A stretch of DNA of 64,000 bases from Alphaproteobacteria bacterium MarineAlpha5_Bin12 (GCA_002937855.1 PTKS01000007.1:23031-87030), one strand, 5' to 3'; shown: positions 32,598 through 43,168, numbered from the stretch's first letter. The notes: generated from the letters alone by a model not told the origin. Program-made: numbers and translations.

Positions 32598-33230
32598 TTG
32601 AAAAATAATAATATAAATTCTATTTTTTTAATACTTTCAAAGGAATATAAAAATCCAAAGAGTGAACTAAATTCTCCAAATTCGTTTACCTTTTTAGTTT
32701 CAGTTGTTCTCTCTGCACAATCTACTGATATTGCTGTTAACAAAGCTACAAAAGATTTATATAAAGTAGTAAAGTCACCATATGATATGGTTAATTTAGG
32801 TAAAACTAAATTAAAAAAATATATTAAAACCATTGGTCTTTATAATAACAAGGCTAATAATATAATTAGTCTTAGTAAAACAATTATTAAGAAATATAGA
32901 GGCAAGATTCCTAAAGAATTTGATCTTCTAATTAAGCTTCCTGGGGTGGGAAAAAAAACAGCAAGTGTTTATCAGAACGTTGTATTAAAAAAGCCAAAAA
33001 TAGCAGTAGACACACATGTATTTAGAGTTTCAAACAGATTAGGAATTGTTAAAGAAAAAAATACTGATAAGACTCAAGATAGGCTAGAAGAAATAATTCC
33101 TAGCAAATGGAAAATGAAAGCCCATCATTTTCTGATCTTACATGGTAGAAATATATGTAAATCACAGAAACCAAAGTGTGAAATTTGTAAGCTTTCTTCT
33201 TTCTGCGATTATTTAAGTAAAAGTTTCTAA
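32598..33230 (+). CDS. nth: Endonuclease III
   Basis: VLSAQSTD, LPGVGKKTASV, CxxxxxxCxxC Fe-S loop. Confidence 0.95.
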   Translation: MKNNNINSIFLILSKEYKNPKSELNSPNSFTFLVSVVLSAQSTDIAVNKATKDLYKVVKSPYDMVNLGKTKLKKYIKTIGLYNNKANNIISLSKTIIKKYRGKIPKEFDLLIKLPGVGKKTASVYQNVVLKKPKIAVDTHVFRVSNRLGIVKEKNTDKTQDRLEEIIPSKWKMKAHHFLILHGRNICKSQKPKCEICKLSSFCDYLSKSF

Positions 33231-33671
33231 GCAATAATTAATATCAGATTTTTTAGAAATTAACTTTCCATTTAAATCTCTTATTTCAAAATATTTTACT
33301 CTCTGTTTTATGTCATCTTTTGCAATATATGCATAAGCAATACATATGCTATTATTGAATCTCATCAAAATAGTGTTTCCACTTTCTCTTATTAATTTGG
33401 GTTTGCCAAATAAGGTTATAAGTTGGCTTGATTCTTTTCCGAGGATTGAAAATTTTAGCAGAGCTTTCTGTTGTTTGTTTCTTTTTTCTCTATCTTTCTT
33501 TTCTTCAATAATCTTTTTTTCTTCTTTCTTTTCAATATTTTTCTCTTTTTCAGATAAGGTAATAGTATTGTCGATACTTTTTATAGCTTTTCCAGCTTCT
33601 CTAGCAACTTTTACAGTTGCACAACTATAAACAAATATTAAAAAAAGGCTGTAAATGATGATATATCTCAT
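33213..33671 (-). CDS. Hypothetical lipoprotein
   Basis: Lipobox-like LIFVYSCA; charged central segment. Confidence 0.6.
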   Translation of the reverse strand: MRYIIIYSLFLIFVYSCATVKVAREAGKAIKSIDNTITLSEKEKNIEKKEEKKIIEEKKDREKRNKQQKALLKFSILGKESSQLITLFGKPKLIRESGNTILMRFNNSICIAYAYIAKDDIKQRVKYFEIRDLNGKLISKKSDINYCLETFT

Positions 33672-33710
33672 ATAGTAATATGCTTATATGTTTACATTTA
33701 ATACTTATCA

Positions 33711-34331
33711 ATGCTTACTATAATTAAGTCCCCTTTTTTAGAATCAAAATTATCAATTTTGAGAAACAAAAAAACAAACAATACAATTTTCAGAAGAACT
33801 ATGGACGAATGCAGCTATCTTATCGCGGCGGATGTTCTAAAAAACATACCTTTTAAAAAAATTAATGTTTTAACACCATTAAAAAAAACTACAGGTAAAA
33901 AAATAAAAAACAGAATCGTTTTAGTCCCTATTTTAAGAGCTGGACTAGGTTTGGTAGAAGGATTTACACGCTTATTACCCGATGCGGAGCGAGGACATAT
34001 CGGTCTTTATCGAGACGAACAAACCTATAGGCCTGTTGAATATCTATGTAATTTACCTAAAGCTGAAAATAAATTTTTTATAGTCCTAGATCCTATGCTT
34101 GCGACAGGCAATTCGTCCGCAGCAGCGATTAAATTACTTTCAAAATCAGGTATTAAATTAAAAAATATTTTTTTAGTTTCTTTATTGGCTGCACCAGAGG
34201 GTATAAAATTTTTGGAATCTAGCTATAAATCACTTAAAATTTTCACCGCTAGTAAGGACGAAAAGTTGAATTCTAATAAATTTATTGTTCCTGGCTTGGG
34301 AGATGCCGGTGACAGATATATGGGTACTTAA
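33711..34331 (+). CDS. upp: Uracil phosphoribosyltransferase
   Basis: VPILRAGLGLVEG, LDPMLATGNSSAAAI, GLGDAGDRYMGT. Confidence 0.97.
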   Translation: MLTIIKSPFLESKLSILRNKKTNNTIFRRTMDECSYLIAADVLKNIPFKKINVLTPLKKTTGKKIKNRIVLVPILRAGLGLVEGFTRLLPDAERGHIGLYRDEQTYRPVEYLCNLPKAENKFFIVLDPMLATGNSSAAAIKLLSKSGIKLKNIFLVSLLAAPEGIKFLESSYKSLKIFTASKDEKLNSNKFIVPGLGDAGDRYMGT

Positions 34332-34376
34332 TTAGCCCCTAATCCACAGATATCTTTAGATATTCATAAGATCTTT

Positions 34377-34405
34377 TTGACTTACATATCGATATTTAGG
34401 ATTAT
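34377..34405 (+). promoter_or_regulatory. Sigma70-type promoter of the BMP/ABC operon with a palindrome in the spacer
   Basis: TTGACT-N17-GATTAT; ATATCGATAT palindrome at 34386-34395. Confidence 0.5.
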
Positions 34406-34438
34406 AGCGCCTATTAATCTTTGATCAGAGGAAATGAT

Positions 34439-35416
34439 ATGAAAAAAATTTTAAATATAATTATAGTTTCTTGCGTTCTTGTTTTTTCAACAAGTTCGTT
34501 TGCAAACAAAATTGGTGTTATTTATGACTCCGGAGGAAAATTTGATAAATCATTCAACGAACTTGCTTATAAAACAGCTCTAAGAGTTCAAGATGAGTTA
34601 GGTTGGGAAATGGTTGAATTCGAAGCTGCTAATAATACACAAATTGAACAAGGAATGAGAAAAGTAGCAGACAGAGGAGCAACATTAATCGTGGGTATGG
34701 GGTTTGCTCAAGCTGATGCAGTTGCATCTGTAGCCCCAGACTATCCAGATACTAAATTTGTTGCTGTTGACGTTTGTTGGTTAGAAGATCCTGCCAGCAA
34801 CATTTACCAAGCTTGTTACAAAGAACACGAAGGTTCTTTCTTGGTAGGTATGATTGCAGCAATGGCATCAAAATCAGGAACGGTTGGTTTTGTAGGCGGT
34901 ATGGATATTCCTTTAATTAGAAAATTTCAAGGAGGATATGATCAAGGCGCAAGATATGTTAATCCTGATATAAGAGTTCTTGGAAATATGACTGGTACAA
35001 CTGTTGAAGCTTGGAACAATCCTACTAAGGGAGCGGAGCTAGCAAAAGCACAAATTGATAAAGGTGCTGACGTTGTTTATCAAGCTGCAGGAGGTACTGG
35101 TATTGGTGTGCTTCAAGCTGCTGCAGATGCTGGAGTTTTGGGTATTGGAGTAGATTCAAACCAAAATTGGATGCATCCAGGAAACATGTTAACGTCGATG
35201 TTAAAACGCTTGGATTTAACTATTTTTGAACAAGCTGAAAAAACTGCTGCTGGAACATTTGAATCCGGAATTCATATTTTGGGTCTTGCTGAAGGCATGG
35301 TTGGATATGCTAAAGAAGATGGTCTAGTAACTGCTGAGATGGAAGCCGCAGTTCAAGCTGCATCAAAAGGAATAGTTAACGGCTCAATTGCTGTTGAGGA
35401 TTGGTCACAACAATAA
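34439..35416 (+). CDS. BMP-family ABC transporter substrate-binding protein (nucleoside-type)
   Basis: Signal peptide; GVIYDSGGKFDKSFNELAY; adjacent nucleoside-type ABC genes. Confidence 0.93.
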   Translation: MKKILNIIIVSCVLVFSTSSFANKIGVIYDSGGKFDKSFNELAYKTALRVQDELGWEMVEFEAANNTQIEQGMRKVADRGATLIVGMGFAQADAVASVAPDYPDTKFVAVDVCWLEDPASNIYQACYKEHEGSFLVGMIAAMASKSGTVGFVGGMDIPLIRKFQGGYDQGARYVNPDIRVLGNMTGTTVEAWNNPTKGAELAKAQIDKGADVVYQAAGGTGIGVLQAAADAGVLGIGVDSNQNWMHPGNMLTSMLKRLDLTIFEQAEKTAAGTFESGIHILGLAEGMVGYAKEDGLVTAEMEAAVQAASKGIVNGSIAVEDWSQQ

Positions 35417-35462
35417 TAATAAATTGTGTTGGTGAGACCGATAAATTATACTATATAATTTT

Positions 35463-36983
35463 ATGGTCTCACCTATTTTAGAATTATCAAATATAAACAA
35501 ATCTTTTGGTCATGTTCAGGCCAATAAGGATATTAATTTACAAATTAACAAAGCAACAATTCATGGAATAATTGGTGAAAACGGTGCAGGCAAATCAACT
35601 TTGATGAGTATAGTGTACGGTTTCTACCAAGCCGATTCTGGAACTATTAGTATACATGGAAACAAGTTAAACTTAAAATCACCACGAGACTCAATTGAAA
35701 ATGGGATTGGGATGGTGCATCAACATTTTATGCTTGTAGAAAACTTTTCTGTTTTGGAAAATATAATTCTTGGTTTTGAAGGAGAATTTATATTTGGAAA
35801 AAAATTAGAAGAAGCAAAAGAAAAATTAAGTAAGTTATGTGATATTTATAAATTAAACATTGATTTAAATTCAATTATTTCTGATTTATCTGTTGGATTT
35901 AGACAAAGAGTGGAAATTCTTAAGGCATTGTATCGGGGAGCCGAAGTCCTTATTTTGGATGAGCCAACAGGAGTACTGACCCCTCAAGAGGTAGATGAAC
36001 TTTTTAAAATATTGCGTTCTCTTAAAGAAGAGGGCAAGACTATTGTTTTAATTACTCATAAATTAAATGAAATAATGAGTCTAACAAGTGAAGTTACGGT
36101 TATGCGACAAGGAACAGTTGTTGGTCATAAGAAAACACAATCAACAAATAAAGAAGAGCTTGCTGAAATGATGGTTGGAAGAAGTGTATTATTAAGAATA
36201 AAAAAAAATGAGTCAAAAAAAGGAGAGATAATATTTAAGGTTAAAAACCTTCAGGTAAAAGATGACCTTGGTGTGTTAAGGGTAAAAAATGTAAATTTTG
36301 AAATTCATGAAGGAGAAATTCTCGGATTAGCAGGGGTGACAGGAAATGGACAAACAGAACTTTTAGAGGCACTATCAGGAATAAGAAAAATTGAATCAGG
36401 AGAAATTCAAATATTTAACCAAACTGTTTCTGACCAAAATAATTTTTTAAATCCTAAAGATTTAAAAGAAAAAGGATTAGCACATGTCCCAGAAGATCGT
36501 CAAAGAATGGGTCTTATTACTGATTTTAAGGCTCATGAAAACTTAATCTTTGGTTATCATCATCAACCACCTTTTTCAAGATCTTCTGTCTTAATTGAAG
36601 ATAAAATATTGGATTATTCTCAAAAGGTTATGCAAGATTATGATGTAAGACCTCAAGCACCTGAATTAATTACTTCTAATTTTTCTGGAGGAAATCAACA
36701 GAAAATAATTTTAAGTCGTGAGTTAAATAAAAATCCTAAAATCTTATTAGTAGGTCAGCCAACAAGAGGTGTTGATATTGGAGCTATTGAATTTATCCAT
36801 CAAAGATTGATAGATATGCGTGATAAAGGTGTGGCAATACTTTTAGTGTCTGTAGAATTAGAAGAAGTTTTATCTCTTTCAGATCGTATTGTTGTAATGT
36901 TTGATGGTAAAATTGTTGGAGAAAAAAATAATCAAGGTGTAACTGATCGTGAAATAGGATTATTAATGGCGGGAATTTCATAA
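35463..36983 (+). CDS. ABC transporter ATP-binding protein, duplicated ATPase domains (nucleoside/sugar type)
   Basis: GENGAGKSTLMSIVYG; second cassette LAGVTGNGQTELLEALSG; SGGNQQK. Confidence 0.95.
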   Translation: MVSPILELSNINKSFGHVQANKDINLQINKATIHGIIGENGAGKSTLMSIVYGFYQADSGTISIHGNKLNLKSPRDSIENGIGMVHQHFMLVENFSVLENIILGFEGEFIFGKKLEEAKEKLSKLCDIYKLNIDLNSIISDLSVGFRQRVEILKALYRGAEVLILDEPTGVLTPQEVDELFKILRSLKEEGKTIVLITHKLNEIMSLTSEVTVMRQGTVVGHKKTQSTNKEELAEMMVGRSVLLRIKKNESKKGEIIFKVKNLQVKDDLGVLRVKNVNFEIHEGEILGLAGVTGNGQTELLEALSGIRKIESGEIQIFNQTVSDQNNFLNPKDLKEKGLAHVPEDRQRMGLITDFKAHENLIFGYHHQPPFSRSSVLIEDKILDYSQKVMQDYDVRPQAPELITSNFSGGNQQKIILSRELNKNPKILLVGQPTRGVDIGAIEFIHQRLIDMRDKGVAILLVSVELEEVLSLSDRIVVMFDGKIVGEKNNQGVTDREIGLLMAGIS

Positions 36984-38101
36984 TGCCAACTTTAATTGAT
37001 AAATCTAAGGTTCCTTGGTGGGTTTCAAATGTGATTGTTCCACTAGTAAATTTAATGCTAGCTCTCTTTGTATCAGGACTATTTATTTTTATAGCTGGTG
37101 AGAATCCAATTCAAGCTGTTAAGTTAATTATTTATGGATCTTTCGGTTACATAGAAGGTTTTGCATACACACTTTATTATACAACTAACTTTATTTTTAC
37201 AGGACTAGCATTTGCAGTAGCTTTTCACTGTAGACTTTTCAATATAGGTGGTGAAGGCCAAGCTTATCTTGGAGGCCTCGGTGTTTTCTTAGTAGCAATT
37301 AATTTTAGTTTTCTGCCCGTTCCCATAGTTTGGTTACTGGCTATTTTAGGCTCAGTTTTATTTGGAGCATTATGGGCGCTTATACCTGCTTACTTACAAG
37401 CTTACAGAGGAAGTCATGTTGTAATTACAACAATAATGTTTAACTTCATTGCTTCAGCATTGATGGTTTTTTTATTAGTTGATGTAATAAGAGATACAAA
37501 TCAAATGGGCCCACAAACTGTTTCTGTACCAAAAGAACTTTGGTTTCCTATGTTTAGAGATATAACTCAGCTTTTTGGTATTAAAACTAGATATTCTCCT
37601 TTAAATATCTCTTTTTTTCTAGCAATTTTAGCATCTTTTTTAGTTTGGTTCTTAATTTGGAGGACAAAATGGGGATATGAAATGAGGGCAGTGGGTCACA
37701 ATACCAAAGCAGCAGTCTACGCAGGAATTTCTCCTAAAAGAAATATAATTATTGCCATGTTAGTTTCAGGAGCGCTAGCAGGCATGTTAGGTGTAAATGA
37801 AATTCTTGGTGTTCATCATCGGGTTATTGTTAATTTTCCTGCTGGTTATGGGTTTACAGGTATTGCAGTAGCATTGATGGGGCGAAACCACCCAATAGGA
37901 ATTTTTTTAGGAGCCTTTCTGTTCGGAATTCTTTATCAAGGAGGCTCAGAAGTAACATTTGATATGCCCAATATATCCAGATATATGTTTGTGGCTGTTC
38001 AAGGTGTGATAATTTTATTTAGTGGGGCGCTGGAAAATTTATTTAGACCTCAGATTGAAAGCTTTTTTGTAAAGCGGCTTAATAAGGAAAGTTCAGTATA
38101 A
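36983..38101 (+). CDS. ABC transporter permease (nucleoside type)
   Basis: FNIGGEGQAYLGGLG; polytopic; operon position. Confidence 0.93.
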   Translation: MPTLIDKSKVPWWVSNVIVPLVNLMLALFVSGLFIFIAGENPIQAVKLIIYGSFGYIEGFAYTLYYTTNFIFTGLAFAVAFHCRLFNIGGEGQAYLGGLGVFLVAINFSFLPVPIVWLLAILGSVLFGALWALIPAYLQAYRGSHVVITTIMFNFIASALMVFLLVDVIRDTNQMGPQTVSVPKELWFPMFRDITQLFGIKTRYSPLNISFFLAILASFLVWFLIWRTKWGYEMRAVGHNTKAAVYAGISPKRNIIIAMLVSGALAGMLGVNEILGVHHRVIVNFPAGYGFTGIAVALMGRNHPIGIFLGAFLFGILYQGGSEVTFDMPNISRYMFVAVQGVIILFSGALENLFRPQIESFFVKRLNKESSV

Positions 38102-39072
38102 TGGAGTTTATTTCTGATATTGTTTCATTACTTAGCGCAACTTTGAGAATTTCTACACCATTGATTTTTGCAGCGATGGCAGGCCTCTTTGCTGAAAGGT
38201 CTGGGGTTATTGATTTTGGTTTAGAAGGAAAAATGCTAGCCGCTGCTTTTGTTGCAGCAACAGGTTCTTATTTTTTAGGTTCACCATGGTTCGGATTATT
38301 ACTTGCTATAGTTGCATGCGTAAGCCTTTCGCTATTACATGGTTTTGCATCCGTAACTCACAAAGGTGATCAGGTAGTTTCTTGCGTAGCAATAAACATT
38401 TTAATGATAGGGCTTACTACAGCATTAGCTGCAGCTTGGTTTGGGCAAGAAGGCTTAACCCCAACCTTAAATGATGAGCAAAGATTTTTTGAAATCACCC
38501 TTCCCTTTGCAGATGCTTTAAGACCCGTTCCAATAATTGGAACAATTTATTCTGAAATAATAAGTGGACATTATATTTTTGTTTATATTGCATATACTTT
38601 AGTGCCAATTGTTTATTGGATAGTATTTAAAACTAGTTTTGGTTTAAGATTGCGCGCCGTTGGAGAAAACCCAAGTGCGGTAGACACAGCGGGGATAGGA
38701 GTCTATTCAATGAGATATAAAGCTTTAATGATAAATGGAGTCTTAGTCGCTTTTGCAGGTGCATATTTGTCTACTGCAATTAATGCAAATTTTTTTAGAG
38801 AAATGTCAGCTGGTAGGGGGTATTTAGCTTTAGCTGCATTAATATTTGGCAAATGGCATCCGAAAACAGCTTTATTGGCATGCTTATTATTTGGATTTAC
38901 TGATGCTCTTCAAATACGATTGCAAGGAGTGGAATTGCCAATAATTGGAGTAATACCAGTACAGTTTATTCAAGCGTTACCATATATCTTAACTGTAATA
39001 TTGTTAGCAGGATTTGTGGGCAAAGCAATTGCCCCAAGAGCTATAGGTCAGCCGTATATTAAAGAAGGATAA
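38101..39072 (+). CDS. ABC transporter permease (nucleoside type)
   Basis: GLFAERSGVIDFGLEGKML; RLRAVGENPSAVDTAGI. Confidence 0.93.
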   Translation: MEFISDIVSLLSATLRISTPLIFAAMAGLFAERSGVIDFGLEGKMLAAAFVAATGSYFLGSPWFGLLLAIVACVSLSLLHGFASVTHKGDQVVSCVAINILMIGLTTALAAAWFGQEGLTPTLNDEQRFFEITLPFADALRPVPIIGTIYSEIISGHYIFVYIAYTLVPIVYWIVFKTSFGLRLRAVGENPSAVDTAGIGVYSMRYKALMINGVLVAFAGAYLSTAINANFFREMSAGRGYLALAALIFGKWHPKTALLACLLFGFTDALQIRLQGVELPIIGVIPVQFIQALPYILTVILLAGFVGKAIAPRAIGQPYIKEG

Positions 39073-39094
39073 AAAAAATATTTATTAAAATTTA

Positions 39095-39718
39095 ATGACC
39101 TATTTTTCATTAGGATTCTTAACAGGCTTAAGTTTAATTCTTGCAATTGGCGCACAGAATATTTTTGTAATTGAACAAGGGTTAAAAAAACAATATGTGT
39201 TTTTAGTTTGTTTTATTTGCTCTATTTCTGATTTAATATTAATTTTTTTTGGAATATTTATTTTTTCAATTTTTCAGAATTTCTTCACATTATCAATTGA
39301 AATGATATTAAATATTTTACTTATTTTATTTCTATTGAACTTTATTAAAAATAAGTGGAAAGAAAAAATTCACCATACAAGTTTTTCTAATCAAAAAATA
39401 TCTAACACACGAATGGATATTTTTTTAAAAACTCTTGGATTCACATATCTTAATCCCCATGTTTATTCTGACACTATTTTTTTTATTGGCAATTTTTCAA
39501 AAAATTTTGAATTTTTACAAAAAATGTATTTCGGAATAGGCACCTCTTTTGCATCACTAACATTCTTTTTTTTAATTGGTTATCTAGCGAATTATTTTTC
39601 TAATTTTTTAAATTCTGATAAAATTTGGAAAATAATTAATAATTTTATAATTGTTTTTATGACAAGTTTTATAATTTTAATTTTAATTGATACTTTTAAT
39701 TTATTTTTAAAAATTTAA
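39095..39718 (+). CDS. LysE-family amino acid exporter
   Basis: FLTGLSLILAIGAQNIFVIEQGLKK; six TM-like segments. Confidence 0.88.
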   Translation: MTYFSLGFLTGLSLILAIGAQNIFVIEQGLKKQYVFLVCFICSISDLILIFFGIFIFSIFQNFFTLSIEMILNILLILFLLNFIKNKWKEKIHHTSFSNQKISNTRMDIFLKTLGFTYLNPHVYSDTIFFIGNFSKNFEFLQKMYFGIGTSFASLTFFFLIGYLANYFSNFLNSDKIWKIINNFIIVFMTSFIILILIDTFNLFLKI

Positions 39719-39724
39719 AATTTA

Positions 39725-40129
39725 TTATATTGCCCAATCTTTAGAAGCTAATTCAAAATCCTTATAATTAAAAGCTGGTGAGACAGTACATCCTATAAGA
39801 GACCATTCACCCATTGATTTCATTCCAAACCAAGTCTCAGATTTGATAACATAATGAAAATGTTGCTTGTTGTTGTATTTTCTTCCTAAAATAATATTAG
39901 AAACATTTTTTTTGTTTTTTGAAAGGTATATCATTATTGGATCGCCATCATAAAAATGGAGAATTTCATTCTTTTTTAGCTTATGCCAATGAGAAACCTC
40001 TTCTTTTTTAAGAAGGTAATAAATGAGGCTTACACTACCTTTTTTATCTCTAAAGCTTTCAGAAAAATAACCCCCTTCTGGATGGGGTCTTAATTTTAAT
40101 TTTTTAATAAGATCATCGGGATTATTCAT
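39725..40129 (-). CDS. Cupin-superfamily protein (DUF985)
   Basis: LRPHPEGGYFSESFR...SHWHKLKKNEILHFYDGDP...GCTVSPAFNYKDFEL. Confidence 0.9.
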   Translation of the reverse strand: MNNPDDLIKKLKLRPHPEGGYFSESFRDKKGSVSLIYYLLKKEEVSHWHKLKKNEILHFYDGDPIMIYLSKNKKNVSNIILGRKYNNKQHFHYVIKSETWFGMKSMGEWSLIGCTVSPAFNYKDFELASKDWAI

Positions 40130-40174
40130 TTACAATATTCTATCATATTATAAATAATTATATGTAATAAAATT

Positions 40175-41110
40175 GTGAGTAGAAAAATGAATGAATATAG
40201 TGAAAAAATTTTTTTAGCCTTGAAAAATCTCAAAAATTTTAATGAAATTCAACTTGATAATTCCAAAATATCAAGACTGGGAGGGTTAACAAACTTTGTT
40301 CATCTGGTAAAAACTAATATAGGAAATTTTATAGTTAGAATTCCTGGCGAAGGAACTGAAGAATACATTAATCGTGAAACTGAATTAATTAATGCGACTG
40401 CAGCTTGGAGAGCGGGAATTTCTGCTGAAATTTTGTGGGCAAACTCTAAAACGGGCGTAATGGTCTCAAGAGAAATTGAAGAAGCTGAGACCATGACCCC
40501 TTCTTTATTTAGGACTCGCCCTGGCTCTCCAAAAAGAGCAGGCGAGGCATTTGCTAAACTTCACAACTCAGGTGAGAATTTTGAATTTAGATTTGAACTA
40601 TTCAATATGATTGATAACTATTTAAAAGTGTTATCTACAAAAGATGTAAAATTTCCAGAAGGTTATCATGATATTGTTAAAGCCGCTAATCCGATTAAAG
40701 AAATTTTAAAAACCAAACCAATAAAACTAGCTCCTTGTCATTGCGATCCTCTTTGCGAAAATTTTCTTGATGATGGTAATAAAATGTGGATTGTAGATTG
40801 GGAATATTCTGGAATGAATGATCCATTATGGGACTTAGGCGACTTATCTGTGGAAGCAGGTATGAATGAAGATCAAGAGTCTGAATTATTATTATCTTAT
40901 TTCGGCAAAGAACCCACAGCAGAACAAAAGGGTAGAGTGGTTATATACAAGGCAATGTGTGATTTGCTATGGACGTTGTGGGGACTTATTCAACTCGCAG
41001 ATGGCAATACGGCAGATGATTTTTGGTTGTACTCAACAGAACGTTTCAAAAGATGTAAGAATCTTATGCAAAAACAAGATTTTGAAACTCATATTAAAGC
41101 TATTATGTAG
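40175..41110 (+). CDS. Choline kinase-like/APH-family phosphotransferase
   Basis: LAPCHCDPLCENFLDDGNKMWIVDWEYSGMNDPLWDLGDLSVEA. Confidence 0.87.
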   Translation: MSRKMNEYSEKIFLALKNLKNFNEIQLDNSKISRLGGLTNFVHLVKTNIGNFIVRIPGEGTEEYINRETELINATAAWRAGISAEILWANSKTGVMVSREIEEAETMTPSLFRTRPGSPKRAGEAFAKLHNSGENFEFRFELFNMIDNYLKVLSTKDVKFPEGYHDIVKAANPIKEILKTKPIKLAPCHCDPLCENFLDDGNKMWIVDWEYSGMNDPLWDLGDLSVEAGMNEDQESELLLSYFGKEPTAEQKGRVVIYKAMCDLLWTLWGLIQLADGNTADDFWLYSTERFKRCKNLMQKQDFETHIKAIM

Positions 41111-41150
41111 TTTTAATTTATCATAGTATGAAAGATAATATTTAAAATAA

Positions 41151-41573
41151 ATGATAACAAAAGATCCTCCATTCAGATCCAAAAATTTTGATAAACTATT
41201 CATTGCTGCAAAGCAAGTTCGCCTTAAGGCTTATGTTCCATATTCAAAATTTTTAGTTGGTGCTGCTATACTAACTGAAAAAAATAATATAGTAGTTGGT
41301 TGCAATGTTGAAAATGCCGCCTATCCACAAACTCAATGTGCTGAAGCTACAGCTATAGGAAATATGATAAGTCAAGGTGATCGATTTATACAAGAAGTCT
41401 TAGTGATTGGGAGTGGAAAAAAACTATGCTCTCCATGTGGAGGTTGTAGACAAAGAATTAGAGAGTTTGCAGCACTCACAATACCTATACACATGTGTAA
41501 TGAAAATGGATTTCAAAAAACCTTAACTCTCAACGAATTGTTACCCGAGGCTTTTGGGCCTGAAAATTTATAA
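41151..41573 (+). CDS. cdd: Cytidine deaminase
   Basis: VPYSKFLVGAAI, NVENAAYPQTQCAEATAI, CSPCGGCRQ. Confidence 0.95.
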   Translation: MITKDPPFRSKNFDKLFIAAKQVRLKAYVPYSKFLVGAAILTEKNNIVVGCNVENAAYPQTQCAEATAIGNMISQGDRFIQEVLVIGSGKKLCSPCGGCRQRIREFAALTIPIHMCNENGFQKTLTLNELLPEAFGPENL

Positions 41574-42376
41574 TGTTAAAATCATCTAAAATCATTTTAA
41601 AAAAAATCAAAAACAAACCAGAAATTGCAGTAATACTAGGTAGCGGTTTATCAAATTTTTTTAATTCTAGTGAAATAAAAGAAAATATACCTTATTCAAA
41701 ACTTCCAGATTTCATAAAACCTACTGTAAAAGGACATTCTGGAAATCTTGTTACAGGTATAATTGGAAAAAAAAATGTAATTTGCATGTATGGAAGATCA
41801 CATATTTACGAAGGTAACAATCCTCAAGATTTAAAGGCTCCTATTAGGGTTTTAAAAGATATTGGATGTAAAATATTAATTATTACAAATGCTGCAGGAA
41901 GCTTAAATAAAAAAATAAAAAGTGGAAGTTTGATATTAATTAAAGATCATATAAACTGGAGCGGGTTTAATCCTTTAATAGGCCCTAATGATGAAAATTA
42001 TGGACCACGATTTAATGATATGTCTAATGCTTATAATTTGCAATTAAGAAAAAAAATTCAAAAGGTGGGTAAAAAAAGTAAAATAAAACTCAATGAAGGT
42101 ATTTATGCGATGTATTCAGGGCCTAATTTTGAAACACCAGCTGAAATAAATGCATTAAAAATTCTAGGATGTGATGTTGTCGGAATGTCTACTGTACCTG
42201 AAGTTATAATAGCAAATCATTGTGGAATCAAAACTTTAGCTATTAGTGTTGTTACAAATTACGCTGCCGGTTTATCAAAGAAAAAACTTAGTCATAAAGA
42301 AACCCTTTCAGAAGCAAAAAAAGCAGAAAAAGATATAATCAAATTGATTAAAAATTTTATAATTGATTATAAATAA
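41573..42376 (+). CDS. Purine-nucleoside phosphorylase (PunA/XapA type)
   Basis: VILGSGLSNF, MYGRSHIYEGN, ITNAAGSLN, VVGMSTVPEVIIANHCG. Confidence 0.93.
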   Translation: MLKSSKIILKKIKNKPEIAVILGSGLSNFFNSSEIKENIPYSKLPDFIKPTVKGHSGNLVTGIIGKKNVICMYGRSHIYEGNNPQDLKAPIRVLKDIGCKILIITNAAGSLNKKIKSGSLILIKDHINWSGFNPLIGPNDENYGPRFNDMSNAYNLQLRKKIQKVGKKSKIKLNEGIYAMYSGPNFETPAEINALKILGCDVVGMSTVPEVIIANHCGIKTLAISVVTNYAAGLSKKKLSHKETLSEAKKAEKDIIKLIKNFIIDYK

Positions 42377-42380
42377 TTTT

Positions 42381-43166
42381 TTACCTATAAAATAAATATT
42401 CCGCATAGCCTTTGTGCGGCCCTTTTTTTCTAGTAGATTCTGCTACTTGATTTTTATTAAAATTAAAACCATTTTTTTGCAGTGTGTTAATTATATTAGA
42501 ATCTTCTTTTCTTTCTGGATTAATTTCAATTAATATTGACTCTAAATTTTTTTCTTTGAGCAATTTATCACTACCTGAAATTATTTTGTATTCAATCCCA
42601 TCTACATCAATTTTTAAATAATTTGGTATTGGTAATCGGTATTTGCCTATTAATTCATCTAAAGAAACTGCTAAAGTACCCTGTTCATAGATAGGATTAA
42701 GTTCATTCAAATTATGATCAACTTTATCTCCTACAGTGTTGTGTGATCCTGCTTTTGTCCATTTAGAAAGATATAATTTTGTAATTGAAAGATTATTACT
42801 AATACCAAATGGATATGCCACAACTTTTTTTGATAAGCTGTTTAAATGAATATTTTCATTTAAAATTTGAAAATTGTTTGATTCCGGTTCAAACGAATGA
42901 ACTTTAACTTCAGAATATATTGATGCAAATATCGAATACATTCCTACATTTGCCCCAACGTCGAAAAAAATTTTATTCTTTTCAAATTTTTTAATCCAAT
43001 TAATTGTCACTGGTTCTTTCGTATATAATGTTTCTGCCCTCCATAGTGACATTGGATTTGGAGTATAAAATTTAAAAGTTTTTCCACTTTCCTTTTCATT
43101 TAGTGTTACTATGGGTATTTGTTTCGATTGCTCTTCTATTTTTTGCTTTATTTCTTCACTTATCAT
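42381..43166 (-). CDS. FkbM-family methyltransferase
   Basis: IFFDVGANVGMYSIFAS, HSFEPESNNFQIL, LKIDVDGIE. Confidence 0.88.
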   Translation of the reverse strand: MISEEIKQKIEEQSKQIPIVTLNEKESGKTFKFYTPNPMSLWRAETLYTKEPVTINWIKKFEKNKIFFDVGANVGMYSIFASIYSEVKVHSFEPESNNFQILNENIHLNSLSKKVVAYPFGISNNLSITKLYLSKWTKAGSHNTVGDKVDHNLNELNPIYEQGTLAVSLDELIGKYRLPIPNYLKIDVDGIEYKIISGSDKLLKEKNLESILIEINPERKEDSNIINTLQKNGFNFNKNQVAESTRKKGPHKGYAEYLFYR

Positions 43167-43168
43167 TA

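Noticed and set aside
34340-34348. DnaA-box-like TAATCCACA (8/9) upstream of the BMP gene
   Set aside because: Single isolated match in a normal promoter region; not supported as an origin.
42411-42429. CCGCA...TGCGG hairpin
   Set aside because: Short stem within the C-terminal coding part of the FkbM gene; likely chance.
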